Of a stretch of DNA of 64,000 bases, positions 36,910 to 48,640 are shown one piece after another. The DNA is taken from the NCBI GenBank assembly GCA_038373865.1, contig JAXGGA010001028.1, positions 109,031 through 173,030 of the forward strand. The letters run 5' to 3'. A program made the position numbers and the translations under genes. Each line of letters starts with the position of its first letter. Position 1 is the stretch's first letter. This DNA is from Uloborus plumipes (taxonomy: Eukaryota > Arthropoda > Arachnida > Araneae > Uloboridae). A model generated the notes under the pieces. It did no database searches, was not told the DNA's origin, and saw only the letters and a list, made by a program, of their open reading frames with translations.

Positions 36910-39727
36910 TGTTACGTTAACAAACAAAATTTTATGGACTGGTTTGGTTGATAGAGGAAGAAGTAATTTTTTTTTTGCAATTTCAGTTAATGTTGGATTT
37001 TTATTCGTATTTGTTTTCTCTGTTTTATGTAAAAATTGCACAAAAATGGCCTAAGGGGCATAACAAATTTATTCTCTTATCAGAGCTACTAATTACGTGT
37101 CAATGTTATAATGCAAGTCAGGTTCTATGCTGATGATAATTGTATGCTATTTTATAACTTATAACAGCTTTTGTGTATGCTAAATTTTCTTTCAGAACAC
37201 CTTTTGTAAATGAATCATTTCAAGTAGCGTTTAAAAAAGTTACAGTTAAGTATTGATATGAGTTAATTCAAAGCGAAAATGTACCTACCTTTAAATACAG
37301 ATTGTACTCCTGAAGTTAAAATTAACGGAGGTAATATTATAATGCAGTAATTTTTGTAAAACTTTATTTGCTTAAATACATGTTACAATGATTCACACCT
37401 TTCCAACACTCCGAAAGCGAAAAAATACCAAACGACTTATTTTTTAAATTTGTGCCTCAAGAGACTCTGTTGTTGAAACAATTTAATTGACAAAACAGAA
37501 AATTAGCCTAAACCCAAAACAAAAGCTAAAAACTCACAGAAGGGTAAATAACACATTTTTTTTTCTCTCTAAAAGTTAATCAATATTTCTCTTCCGAACT
37601 TTCTGTTTTTTTTTTTTTTTTTTTTTTTTGCAAAAGAGATTTCGTTTACCACTTAGGGTTGAGTTGCAAACGAAAAACGATCTAATGTAATGAAAATCAT
37701 AATTATATTACCATACTTAGTTTAACATGACAATCGATTGACGCCAACGGCAGTGGAAACAAACTTAGCTTGGATCTGACGTTGTTATGTTAAATAAATA
37801 AATAAATAATTATAATAATGATAGCAATAAAAAAAGACAATTTTTTCTACTTGTTTTCAAAAAGGGTTTTGTTTATGATAAAAGGACCGGGAAAATTATG
37901 TTTTGCCTTTCATAACAATTCTATTTTTAACTTATTGCTTAAAAGATATGGCAAATGAAAACAAACGCTAGAAGAAGTAAAATAAATTTAGCTAGCAGCT
38001 TGAGATATATAAAATATTTACTTTAATTGTTGAATTACATCGCTGGTCTACTAGCATTGAATTGCTTTTATTTTCCTGTTGCACGTTTGCCTATGGGATA
38101 ACAAATATTCTTTATTTTTAAGCTCTTGGCTGCTACCCAAATCCTAAAATAACTATGTCGTTTGGAATTACTTTCTAAAATTATCTTTATCTCTGTTTTA
38201 TTCACAGCAATACTTATTTAATATTCACAGAAATATTTATATATATTTTTTTTTATTCACAGCAATTCTTTCTATTAACAATTTCCATATTTGTAAACTA
38301 ATACAACTGTAAGAATTGTTTCAGTAGGGAGTATTTTGGCTCTTATCCAAACCCTAAAGCAACTTAATCTTTTAGACCTGTACCCTAAATTTTGTAATGA
38401 GGTTTTTTTAGAGAGGCTTTACACTAATTAAGAGGGATGAGGGTTTTTGACTCTTCTTTCTTATTTTCTACCGTATGCGGACGTTTGATAAAAGGTCAAT
38501 TGTATTTAGAATTTATCGTAATTCCCCCATTTACTGTCCAGTATATTTTTAGACTAAATTTATATTATTTAAGTGGAATACTGATTTTTGAAGAATATTT
38601 TTAGAAATTAAGTGATACTTTTTCGGTGAATAATGCTCCTATAATGATGAAAGTTTGAGTGGCTCTGTCGGGGTAAAAAAATCATTTAATGCTCAAAAAG
38701 GTTTTTATGTAAATTTTTCTGTATCATTATTGGAAATTTCAAGGAGATTGTTTAGTTTATCTGAAAACGTTCACTCTTTTTACTATAGAGGCTTCTTAGA
38801 AACAGAGGCCAGTATTCTAAATATAATTTTTGCACAAAATATTCTTTTTATAATTATATCCTGCTATGGTTTTCAGAAAGTATGTTGACGTTGCTTCGGA
38901 TATCTTTACAATCCGAAACAAAATATTTACCCCCTTTTCGAGAATCATAAAATTGTAAGAATTGTTTTAGTACAGAATAATCTGACTGCTATCCAAATTC
39001 TAAAGCAAATTTTCGTTTAGAATTTTGCCTAAATTTTGCTGTTTTAAGGGGGTCATCAGATAGACATCAAGACAATTAAGCAGAACGATGATTAAAAATT
39101 AAAGTTAAAAATTAAAGACGATATGCACTTATTATATGATAGACTTTTTTAATTCCACCAATTTAATCTATAAATGAAGTGTAAATAAAATGCATCAAAT
39201 CCATTAAATTCACAAAGTTGACACTTTTAAGTAAACAGTTTCTCATTTAAGTGGATAAAACTTTCAATCTTCATTTACCGACTAATTAAATTTTACTAGC
39301 TGCATGCAGATCTTTCGAGATTTAAAGGGCCATCTCTTTGATAAGATTTACTAGTAAATGCGAGTCACACATAATCAAGAGGGACAATTTCGCTATAAAT
39401 GGATTTCATTTTCGATATTCAATGCGTTAATCTATTTAGTATTGATTATTTCACCATTATAACTCGATTTTCCCGTTTTCAATAAATCGAATGTGCATTG
39501 TTTAAGTAATATTTTCTCGTAATTGTGGATTAATGAAAACATTATTACAAATCGTTTGTTCCGTATAGAAGTGGATTATTTAATTGAAAGTAATAGGTTT
39601 CTCGACATAAAATGTGGCTCCTTTTTGTTGGAGAGTCATCTTATGTCACGTGTGTCTGTCTATGTGTTAAGTTTTTCAGCTAAACTGGCACTGAGTAAGC
39701 GGTAGAGAGCTTTACGTTACGGATATG
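36910..39727. other. Copy-B-only AT-rich sequence
   Basis: This has no match in copy A. It holds a 24-base T run (37,606-37,629), an ATAA microsatellite near 37,790 and the repeats at 38,110-39,060. Small frames such as 38,655-38,888 lack any recognisable motif or splice context. Confidence 0.5.
38110..39060 (+). repeat. Three dispersed copies of a roughly 75-110-bp repeat
   Basis: A segment with GCTRYYATCCAAAYYCTAAA followed about 40 bases later by CCTAAATTTTG occurs near 38,337 and 38,980, with a more diverged third copy near 38,125. The two better copies also share the preceding GTAAGAATTGTTTYAGTA. Copies are in the same orientation and about 645 bases apart. Confidence 0.5.
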
Positions 39728-39731
39728 TTAA

Positions 39732-40259
39732 TCCCTTAGTTTGGCAATGTATCCTACAGGATACATCACTTTCTACATTTTTCATTTTGAATTAGGCACC
39801 CTCTAGGGGGCTGGTTTTTAACCTATATCATTATTCGAACCTTCTTTTTTAACATCTGTCTTTACTGTGGCTATTTACAAAGCAACGCGTTCAGTATTAA
39901 GTTTATAAGTGTTACAGTGTGTTCTACCAAAACAACATGGCGTCACGTCGATTACAGGTATGTTCTCTTTTATGTTTTAATTTCTTTTGTATTTTGATTT
40001 GTATAATAATTTATAGATAGATGTAGTTGTATTGTAAATAAATACTTGATTAAATTTTATAAAAAGTGTGTATGTATTCTTATTTGCTACTTTGGCAGTG
40101 TATCCTACAGGATACACAATTTATAAGACCAATTTTCTTTTTATTTTTTCCCATGACATTTTTTAAACTATATAATATTTATGCATTTTACCCCAAAAAA
40201 ACTAAAATTAAAAAAAATTGTCAAAATTTTTAAATTTTTGATATGTGCCAAACTACGGA
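39732..40259 (+). mobile_element. piggyBac-like deletion derivative (TTAA target)
   Basis: The element is flanked by TTAA at 39,728-39,731 and 40,260-40,263. Its ends are imperfect inverted repeats TCCCTTAGTTTGGCA and TCCGTAGTTTGGCA. A 26-base direct repeat containing the palindrome TGTATCCTACAGGATACA occurs at 39,748 and 40,099. TTAA duplication and TCC ends fit piggyBac-type elements. Between them is a short start-codon exon and no other coding, so most of the transposase has been deleted. Confidence 0.72.
39937..39957 (+). other. Possible first coding exon retained in the piggyBac-like element
   Basis: ATG GCG TCA CGT CGA TTA CAG codes for MASRRLQ and is followed at once by GTATGTTC, a good donor site. 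It is preceded by GTTCTACCAAAACAAC, a reasonable start context. A seven-codon first exon followed by intron DNA would be the left end of a spliced transposase gene whose remainder was lost. This is inferred from one ATG and one donor. Confidence 0.4.
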
Positions 40260-40648
40260 TTAACTGTGCTCACTTGGCGAGCGCAGCTCTCAAGGAACGA
40301 AGCCTTTTGTCTATAATATTTCGCGACTCTATACCCTAAGTAACGAGAGCTGGCGGCTCAAAGTAAAATTAATTTAACACTCTCCGCACTTTTTCTCTGA
40401 TGGTTGTCATAGTTATGGCGCTGTGGACTTTTTCCTCACTTAGCTTTGCAACAACGGTTAAATACAAGTGGTTAAAATTGTTTTTTGCATAAACTATTAT
40501 TCCATTAAAAGTCAACGTCATGAAAGCACAACTTTTTCTTAGAGATTTTTGCTTTATTAATGTATGACTAGATTTGTTAGAAAACGTTGAAAAATAACTG
40601 AGACATGAGGACATAAATAACAGCTTAAGCTTAATTCGATAAACATAA

Positions 40649-43608
40649 GAGCGATTCCATACCAAATCACCGAAAATAAAAAAAGTTGGTCGCACGACCG
40701 ACTCGGATTTTTTTTTAATTTGGTACACAGATTGATGGTATAGAGGTATGAAAAAGCCCAAAAGGAAAGTTACCTGCTCCACTTATTTTCTGAGATACAT
40801 GCCCTCAAAGTTTGTCCGCCACGTCAAAATACTAAAAAAGTGATGTTATTTAATCATTTTTTATAAAAAATCGTACTCATGCAAAATAAAAGTGTTAGAT
40901 ATCTATGGAAACTAGTTACTCCAGGCATTCTGAAAAAAAATACTAGAACGTTCATAATGAAAATTGCCAAGGTACTGGGCTGTTTGAAGTTGTCACCACA
41001 AAAACTTGATTTTGCAGATTTTGCTAAAATTCAGGCATTTATTACAAAAAAAGGCAAACAAAACCAAAGGTTTTCTCACTTTCTGGTAGTGTACAGGTCC
41101 TCCTTGTAAATTGCTACGCAATAAATTTTTTGGGTTTCTCACTCCTTCTTGGAAATATTTTAGCTTAAAGATAAGGCGTATGGCAAAAAATGCGTTTTTG
41201 GCCATCTTGGCAGCCATTTTTCTCATAAAGGGGGAGCAGTAGAAACTTTAATTTTTTTTTAAACAAGCCACTGATATGTTAGCTATTCACAGGAAAAGAG
41301 TTTACTTTTGGTTATTTCTCCCATTAAGAGATATCCTGCTGACAGTATATGCATGCTTTTCGCGACGACCATATGCTTTTGTTCCCCCTCTCATGGACTT
41401 AAAATTAATTAAACCAAAAAAGAATGATATATTTATTATTAGCTGCATTATCTACCCAATGTGTCATGAAATTTAATTTATTAAATCATTGAACAATAAA
41501 TTAGATAATTGATGAAAAAAAGAAAAAGTATTTCTCTGATGCCTGAGCATTATGCATTCATAATTATAAAGCACTAAATACTTTCTTGAGGAATTAATTA
41601 ACATAAATGAGCTCTAAATATTTATATTATAAGCAATACCCAATCTTGTGATTGGGATACTCCTGTTTTTAATTGAAGAATTTCTTGAATATCACATGAA
41701 TATCAGGAAAATAAATGAGGTCTTTTCGTTTGATGTAGGATATTTTATGATAAATTTCATTTGATGGGCTACTAACTGAGCATGGTGATAAAGAGCTATT
41801 AATTTCAGCATCGAATTCCATTTTACCTTATTAACATTTAAATATTTACAAAATAATTAAATAAATAATTTAATATAAAGCCATGCTTGAAGAATTAAAA
41901 TTAGTGCAACTAATTTATTCCCATACTGATCTTTACAAAATTGACATGCGTTGAGCACTGATAAGAACTGACAAGAAAAAGTTTACTCACTAAAATATTA
42001 GTACACAGATACTATAAAGCATACATTCTATTTTCCACAAAATAATACTGCAACAAAGAACAAGGGTATCCTCCTGTTTATAGCCATCAATCAGGAACAT
42101 CCAATCACAAGATTGGGTATTGCCTATGAGATAAATATTCGAAGCTCCTTTATTTTAATTGATTTTTCAAGAAATTCTTTAGTACCTACCCCTTTATACC
42201 CTTGTTCTTTGTTGCAGTATTATTTTGTAGAAAATAGAATGTACGCTTTATAGTATCTGTGAACTAGTATTTTAGTGAGTAAACTTATTCTTGTCAGTTC
42301 TTATCAGTGCTCAACACATGTCAGTTTTGTAAAGATCAGTATGGGAATAAATTAGTTGCACTAATTTTAATTCTTTAAGCATGGCTTTATATTAAATTAT
42401 TTATTTAATTATTTTATAAATATTCAACTGCTAATAAGGTAAAATGGAATTCGATGCTGAAATTAATAGCTCTTTATCACCATGCTCAGTTAGTAGCCCA
42501 TCAAATGAAATTTGTCATAAAGTATCCTACATCAAACGGAAAGACCTCATTTATTTTCCTGATATTCATGTGATATTCAAGAAATTCTTCAATTAAAAAC
42601 AGGAGTATCCCAATCAAAAGATTGGGTATTGCTTATAATATAACTATTTAGAGCTCATTTATGTTAATTAATTTCTCAAGAAAGTATTTAGTGCTTTATA
42701 ATTATGAATGCATAATGCTCAGGCATCAGAGAAATACTTTTTCTTTTTTTCATCAATTATCTAATTTATTGTTCAATGATTTAATAAATTAAATTTCATG
42801 ACATATTGGGTAGATAATACAGCTAATAATAAATATATCATTATTTTTTGGTTTAATTAATTTTAAGTCCATGAGAGGGGGAACAAAAGCATATGGTCGT
42901 CGCGAAAAGCATGCATATACTGTCAGCCGGATATCTCTTAATGGGAGAAATAACCAAAAGTAAACTCTTTTCCTGTGAATAGCTAACATATCAGTGGCTT
43001 GTTTAAAAAAAAAATTAAAGTTTCTACTGCTCCCCCTTTATGAGAAAAATGGCTGCCAAGATGGCCAAAAACGCATTTTTTGCCATACGTCTTATCTTTA
43101 AGCTAAAATATTTCCAAGAAGGAGTGAGAAACCCAAAAAAATTATTGCGTAGCAATTTACGGGGAAGACCTGTACACTACCAGAAAGTGAGAAAACTTTT
43201 GGTTTTGTTTGCCTTTTTTTGTAATAAATGCCTGAATTTTAGCAAAATCTGCAAAATCAAGTTTTTGTGGTGACAACTTCAAAGAGCCCTGTACCTTGGC
43301 AATTTTCATTATGAACGTTCTAGTATTTTTTTTCAGAATGCCTGGAGTAACTAGTTTCCATAGATATCTAACACTTTTATTTTGCATGAGTACGATTTTT
43401 TATAAAAAATGATTAAATAACATCACTTTTTTAGTATTTTGACGTGGCGGACAAACTTTGAGGGCATGTATCTCAGAAAATAAGTGGAGCAGGTAACTTT
43501 CCTTTTGGGCTTTTTCATACCTCTATACCATCAATCTGTGTACCAAATTAAAAAAAAATCCGAGTCGGTCGTGCGACCCCCATTCGGTGATTTGGTATGG
43601 AATCGCTC
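40649..43608. mobile_element. 2.96-kb element of two 1.4-kb inverted arms (GAGC ends, ATAA TSD)
   Basis: The left arm (40,649-42,069) and right arm (42,196-43,608) are near-identical reverse complements separated by only about 126 bases. Ends are GAGCGATTCCATACC, flanked by ATAA at 40,645-40,648 and 43,609-43,612. The terminal G-GC-ATTCCAT pattern resembles that of the elements at 21,128-27,064, and the duplication is also 4 bp. Mirrored small frames in the two arms (for example 41,276-41,476 and 42,789-42,989) are explained by the palindrome and are not recognisable proteins. A CCAATC..AGATTGGG motif recurs near 41,643, 42,100 and 42,612. No transposase is visible. Confidence 0.85.
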
Positions 43609-43936
43609 ATAAAATAAATGGGATGCCCCAACAGCAGTGATTAAAAAAAGAGTGGATCTGTTTTCTTTCGTACGTTTTCCATCGAGACGAAGCAAAATGT
43701 TCATACTTGATACGCCAATTTTAAAGCAACTGAGTATAGTTTCCAAGTATTACACAGCACACTTGTAGAGGTTAGAGTGCATATTGGGTTGGCGGGCACA
43801 AATAGCAGAGAGCAGCACTCTAATCATGAAGTAGAACGTACGTTTTATTACTATGGGTATAAATTAACTAGAGTTTCATGCAGTTTGGATTTCGTTAATT
43901 TTAGTCGAATAGCCTTGTCGTTTTTTTATTTAATTA

Positions 43937-44337
43937 CTAGCTTATTACCCGGTGTTGCCCGGTATTGCATTATGTTTCTCTTATTTCCTGCTGAAATGAA
44001 ATAGGTAAGCCTTAAATTGAGTATTCATTGTTAATCGTAATCTTTGTTGGAAAACACTCATATTTAAATGTGCTAAATTTTATTAATTTGTATGCTTAAA
44101 GGCTTATGTCTATTACTCTATTTATTCAAAACTGAAAGAAAATGGCCATTTTGAGATAAAACATTTGAAGTTTGAGCTTTTTGGATCTTTTTAAAATTTT
44201 AAAACCCCGCCTATGTGAATTATAGTCCATCAAAGAAACTCTGTGCCACGTTTGATGAAAATAAGACGAAAACTGTATTTGTATAATGAACAAACAAACA
44301 AACAAATATAGATAAATACATCCATTTATATAAAGAT
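43937..44337 (+). mobile_element. Retroelement 3' fragment (Penelope- or LINE/SINE-like tail)
   Basis: The segment starts ATTACCCGGTGTTGCCCGG and passes AACCCCGCCTATG-like and CTCTGTGCCACGTTTGATG segments. It ends in an AAC-A repeat (AACAAACAAACAAAC) followed by ATACATCCATTTATATAAAGAT. From memory, the TACCCGG.GTTGCCCGG start and the AACA plus TACATCCATTTATAT tail are typical of dispersed retroelement 3' ends in arthropod genomes. No coding remains. The exact class is unsure. Confidence 0.5.
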
Positions 44338-45370
44338 ATATTTTATATAAATAAAAATATTATTATTTATTGCTTCAGTACTAAAAATACAAACAGGACA
44401 TACATGATTTGGGCAAAATAATTTTATCATTTCACAATATAGAGAAAATTTGGAATAATCTTAAAACTGTTGATTCTTCAACTTTGATGAACAAAAAAAA
44501 GAAAAAAAAAGTCAAAAGATATAGATAAAAAATAAATGCAAAGAAACATAAATAAAATTAAACAGAATTCAAACTAATCGAATAAAACAAAACTTTTTCT
44601 AAAGAAGAGTCAAAATGCAGCATACTTGAACAAGTTTATATAGTTAGGTTTTATTTACATAAAAGTATCAGTAAAAAAATTTGGCACCATTCGAGAATTG
44701 CGTCGAATAAAATATTAGAGATATCCTCTTCTCATCAACTATACTAAGAAACTGCAGTACACTGCTTGAAACTTCTAGGGCACTGGAATCCCATACAATT
44801 TTCTACTAACGATACATCTACGTCTTAAGTAACATTGACAAGCATTGACAGCGTTTCTGAAGAAGCTGTATCCCTACTAGAAGCTTTGGTGGTATATTTC
44901 AATTGAATAGAGTATGTTTAATAGTACTGTAGGTTTTTTGTTTAGTGTTCGGAATTCTAAATTTCTGAAAAACGTATTTATATTGAAATAATACGTTTTA
45001 GTAAGCATTTTAATCATTATTTTAGAATATCGAAGATAATTTTGAATTTGAAATTAAACTTAAAGGCCCTAAATTTCAATTACGAACGACGAAGAATATT
45101 ACCAAAATATATTAAACATTACCAGAAGAAGATAAGAACAATGTTTATTCATTACATATTTATTGCTCTTTATGGAGCGCAAAGAAGTGCGTTTTTCTCA
45201 CTTTTCAAAATTGCCTCATTTTTATGCATTTGGTATACACATAGAATGTATTTCTCAAACCCGATCTTTACATGCGTTTTCTATAAAACTATTCGTAAAA
45301 GAGACTCTCTTCATCTTTCTAGAATATGTAATAAGTTTTCGCCGCACTCTGCATCGAAATGGGAATTTTT
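44338..45370. other. Copy-B-only AT-rich sequence
   Basis: No gene or element is recognised. A 114-codon forward frame (45,042-45,386) crosses into the part alignable with copy A, where it is not conserved, and shows no family motif or signal, so I do not call it. Confidence 0.45.
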
Positions 45371-45465
45371 GAAAGAAGGTATATAAAACTTTTTTTTTGT
45401 ATCTTTCTGCTTGAAAGCGACAGTTTCATAACTTCTTGACTCGAGTCTTAATTAATGCTCCTTTT

Positions 45466-45506
45466 TTCTTTCTTTCTTTTGTTATTTATTTATTTATTTA
45501 TTTATT
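45466..45506 (+). repeat. TTTC and TTTA microsatellites
   Basis: A short TTTC run is followed by about six TTTA units. The partner position in copy A near 19,220 lacks the expansion. Confidence 0.85.
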
Positions 45507-46487
45507 GGAAAAAAATGTTACCTTTTTCGTTGCGTATTACCTTAACTGAAAATAATACTATGTATACTACAAAATAGTCATTGAAGTTGTATCCTATTAC
45601 TTATGAATAATAATATTATTACTTATAAAAACTGAAATTAAACTCCCCTATTTTTTGCTATAAATGAAAATATTTTAAGTATATTTATATCATAGAGAAC
45701 ATATGGAAGAAATAACAAGCACAGGCTTAAAAGTAAAAATTTCGTTAATGTATAAAATAATCTTACTGGTTTGACATAAAATTTTAATTTAAAAAAGTAA
45801 ATTCTCCTCCCCAACGGCTTTTTCAGCTTTAGAATTATGTAACCACATTGTTTTTCTAGATGAGATATCTTTTATATTTTATATGCAGCTCCACAACTGA
45901 AAGACTGACGGCTTCAACATCTGTTCTGAATGCCAGGCTACTACTATTTCCATTCTAAGCTTTCGGAGTTTATAAATACCTACTGCTGAAATAATCAGAA
46001 TTTGTTTTAACTGTTCGGTTAAATTTTTTTAAAGAACAGACTACACAAGAAATGCATTTGAAATGCTGGGTGTGCGCATTGAACAACACCCAGCGCGCAA
46101 AAACGCATGAGATGTAAAAAGAGGATTTTTAAATCATTATGTACATTTTAGACATAGCTAAAAAGTAGATGCATTCCGAGAGGGTTTTTAGCTTTAAAGT
46201 GAACTAATAATGTACAGCAAATATTTTTGATCTAACTGAAGAATATTTCCTTTCTTTGATAGTTAAAAATTATATTTTAAAAAAATCACCCTTCAAAATA
46301 TTCGCTTCTAAAATGGTATTTTATGCTTAGAAAATCATTTATTGGAAATATTCAACCTAAAGTAGCAAAAAGGCAATGAATGAAATTTTCATATAGGTAT
46401 ATTAGACTGCTTGCAACCAATTGTTTTTCAAAGAATTTTAATAATGTGAACCAATAAATTATTTTATCGCTAATCAATGATTAAGCG

Positions 46488-46725
46488 ATGTATTATGATC
46501 ATGAAGGCATCATCTACAATCGATAGTCCTTCTTTCTACACATCAGTCCTTGGTCTTCTTTTCTTTAGATGGAACAAAGAAATGGATTTGGAAGACGATT
46601 TTTGCCTTCCACCACTTTATCGACCCGACAGCGATAATTTACTTCCAGTTAAACGCGTTTCTTAAAGCAGTGATGGCTCCAACATTTAATTGTCTGATAT
46701 CATAAAACATTATGGTTATTGCTCG
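46488..46725 (+). repeat. Most conserved block of the duplication, possible exon (copy B)
   Basis: This is the partner of 20,285-20,520. Here the pyrimidine tract TTCTTTTCTTTAG precedes ATGGAACAAAG, and the frame WNKEMDLEDDFCL...YRPDSDN is open from 46,477 to a stop at 46,665. The shared acidic LEDD segment is in frame in both copies. No product is recognised with confidence; a membrane transporter linker was considered on loose resemblance only. It could equally be non-coding. Confidence 0.4.
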
Positions 46726-48289
46726 GCTAATGCGATTGTTTTATTGTTTTAACTTTATTCGTTTTCTTAAAGCTTCCTTTTTTCTATTATAAATCCTATC
46801 ATTATAATTTAATTTGTGTGAAAGATAAATGCTAGTGAAATAAGTAATGATACTTTTAATGACTTTAAATTTTTTTAATGGTACAAAAATGATTGGATGG
46901 TGGATGAAATACATTTTACTTTATTACTTTCTTTTTTATGTTCTTACTAAATGTTTAATTGCATAAAACATTACGTCACAATAATTTTGAAAGCAAGAAA
47001 ATAAGTTTTATTAAAACAAATAAATTTATTTTATTCAACTATTATTATAAAATCTCTAATTACTTTTTAGGGAACAATACCATCAATTATCCCAAAACAA
47101 TTCAAGATTGTGCCAACTATGTAACCTCCATTTAGTAACTTATAGTTACTAATATAAAACTCTACTGGTCTCTCGGTAAATTAAAACTTTCAAGGTCAAT
47201 TTATTCCATAGAGAAAATCTGCAGGAAAAAACAAGGCACACGTTCAAAATTAAACACCTGGTCAAGTAGATGGTTTGAAGTTAATATGGTTCTTTGGTGT
47301 ATATGTGCCTAGATTGGAGAGAGTTTTGTGCAAGTTAGTGGCTTATACTGATTTGATTCAGGAGAACCTATTTTTTTTCTTTTTGGAATATTTTCGAAGG
47401 AAATAGTTTTTGAGCACTAAAGTAAACTTTGTGGTTTGTTGTCAACAGTTGTAAAGGTTGTTTAAGTAATTAAGTGTATTCCTTGATTAAGCGGTATGAT
47501 CTTAACTAAGAGAAGTTGCTCTTATACGCTTCTGTTTTTTCACTATTTTTGATGTATCGCAATGGCATTATTTCGGTGAAAATGCCACATCGTGTTTGCA
47601 TCAAGTTGATGCTTGTAATAAATTTAACCCGCAATTTTTTAATTAAGTGGGGTATTTTTTTACTCTTATTTCTCATTGCGTCTTTTAACTACATAAGGTA
47701 ATTTTATCTACTGAAATGCGTAAAGTGAGTAGTTCCACCCAGTTTCTTTTATTTTTCAATCATAACATAAACACTTGGACCTTTAAAATATCAAAAATGA
47801 CATATTTTAGAATAAGCACACAAATGGAAATATCGACAGTTAAATTAAAATAATTCTAAATATTTTTTTTTATTTATACAAAGGGGAGGTCTTGTATTTA
47901 GATATATCATGGCCAAAAAACTTTCAGACAATAGTCCTACTCATAGTTAACCAAGAACCGTTAATTTTCCTCCTCCAGTTTGAATACAAATCATCTTTAA
48001 ACTGCATATCCTACACTAATATTTGATGTTATTTATGCAAGATATTCTTTTGTTATTGAATACATAATCTGTATTCGCAAATGCCTTTCTGCGACATGCA
48101 ATAACGGAAACTATTCCTCTGTCTTATTATTCTTTTTAGTATGCTATTTACTTACAGTAAATTTCTCATACTAAAAGTTTGAATTTTCTTAATGGGAAAT
48201 TTAGTTAAAAGACATGTAAAAAATATATATTTAACCGTTAGAACAAGTATCGCATCTGCTGGCAGAGCTCTAATGTAAGTCGTCGTCAC

Positions 48290-48425
48290 ATTCCACCTAT
48301 TCGATTTTCGATTTTGTGATGAAAGACATTTACCCAGTTTTATCTTTTCTCGGGAAACTAAGAGCTGAAATCGTGAGCGAATTTTGCTTAAAAAAATCTT
48401 GCCGGAAAATTTCGCAGTGCAGTGA
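48290..48425 (+). repeat. Conserved block shared with 27,350-27,490 (copy B member)
   Basis: The match runs from TATTCGATTTTCGATTTTGTG to AAAATTTCGCAGTGCAG. A 61-codon frame opens inside (MKDIYPVLSF) but copy A is stopped at the sixth codon. It is probably non-coding. It lies close to the right edge of the duplication. Confidence 0.35.
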
Positions 48426-48640
48426 AAGTCCTCTTTCTTTCATTGTTTTCCGTTCTTTCTTTAATTATTATTGTTATTTTTTATGGTGGAGAGGCGGATA
48501 AAAAAGATTGCTTATACATATTACAGATTACAGATAAAAAAGATTGCTTTTTTTAATCAACTGCTCTTATTATTGCATGCAATATTTAAGCTATTTTGTA
48601 TTTGCAAATAAACAAAATTAATGATTTTGTTAGAAAAATG

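Larger units (their letters stand above)
29895..48640 (+). repeat. Segmental duplication, copy B
   Basis: This is the partner of 10,240-27,710, in the same order and orientation. Offsets grow from about 19.6 kb at the left edge to 26 kb near 46,500 and fall to about 21 kb at the right edge, which is explained by different insertions in each copy. Insertions unique to copy B include elements at 30,209, 32,049 and 36,557. The block 36,910-45,370 has no counterpart in copy A and is either an insertion here or a deletion there. Confidence 0.82.

Noticed and set aside
40879..43387. Mirrored pairs of 66-77-codon frames
   Set aside because: Each pair is the same sequence in the two inverted arms of one element. 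Conservation follows from the palindrome, and no motif is recognised.
45042..45386. 114-codon forward frame as a host gene
   Set aside because: No motif or signal is visible, and the part that overlaps the duplication is not kept open in copy A.
10240..48640. Duplication as an assembly artefact (two haplotypes joined)
   Set aside because: The copies are strongly diverged with many indels and different fixed insertions, far more than expected between haplotypes.
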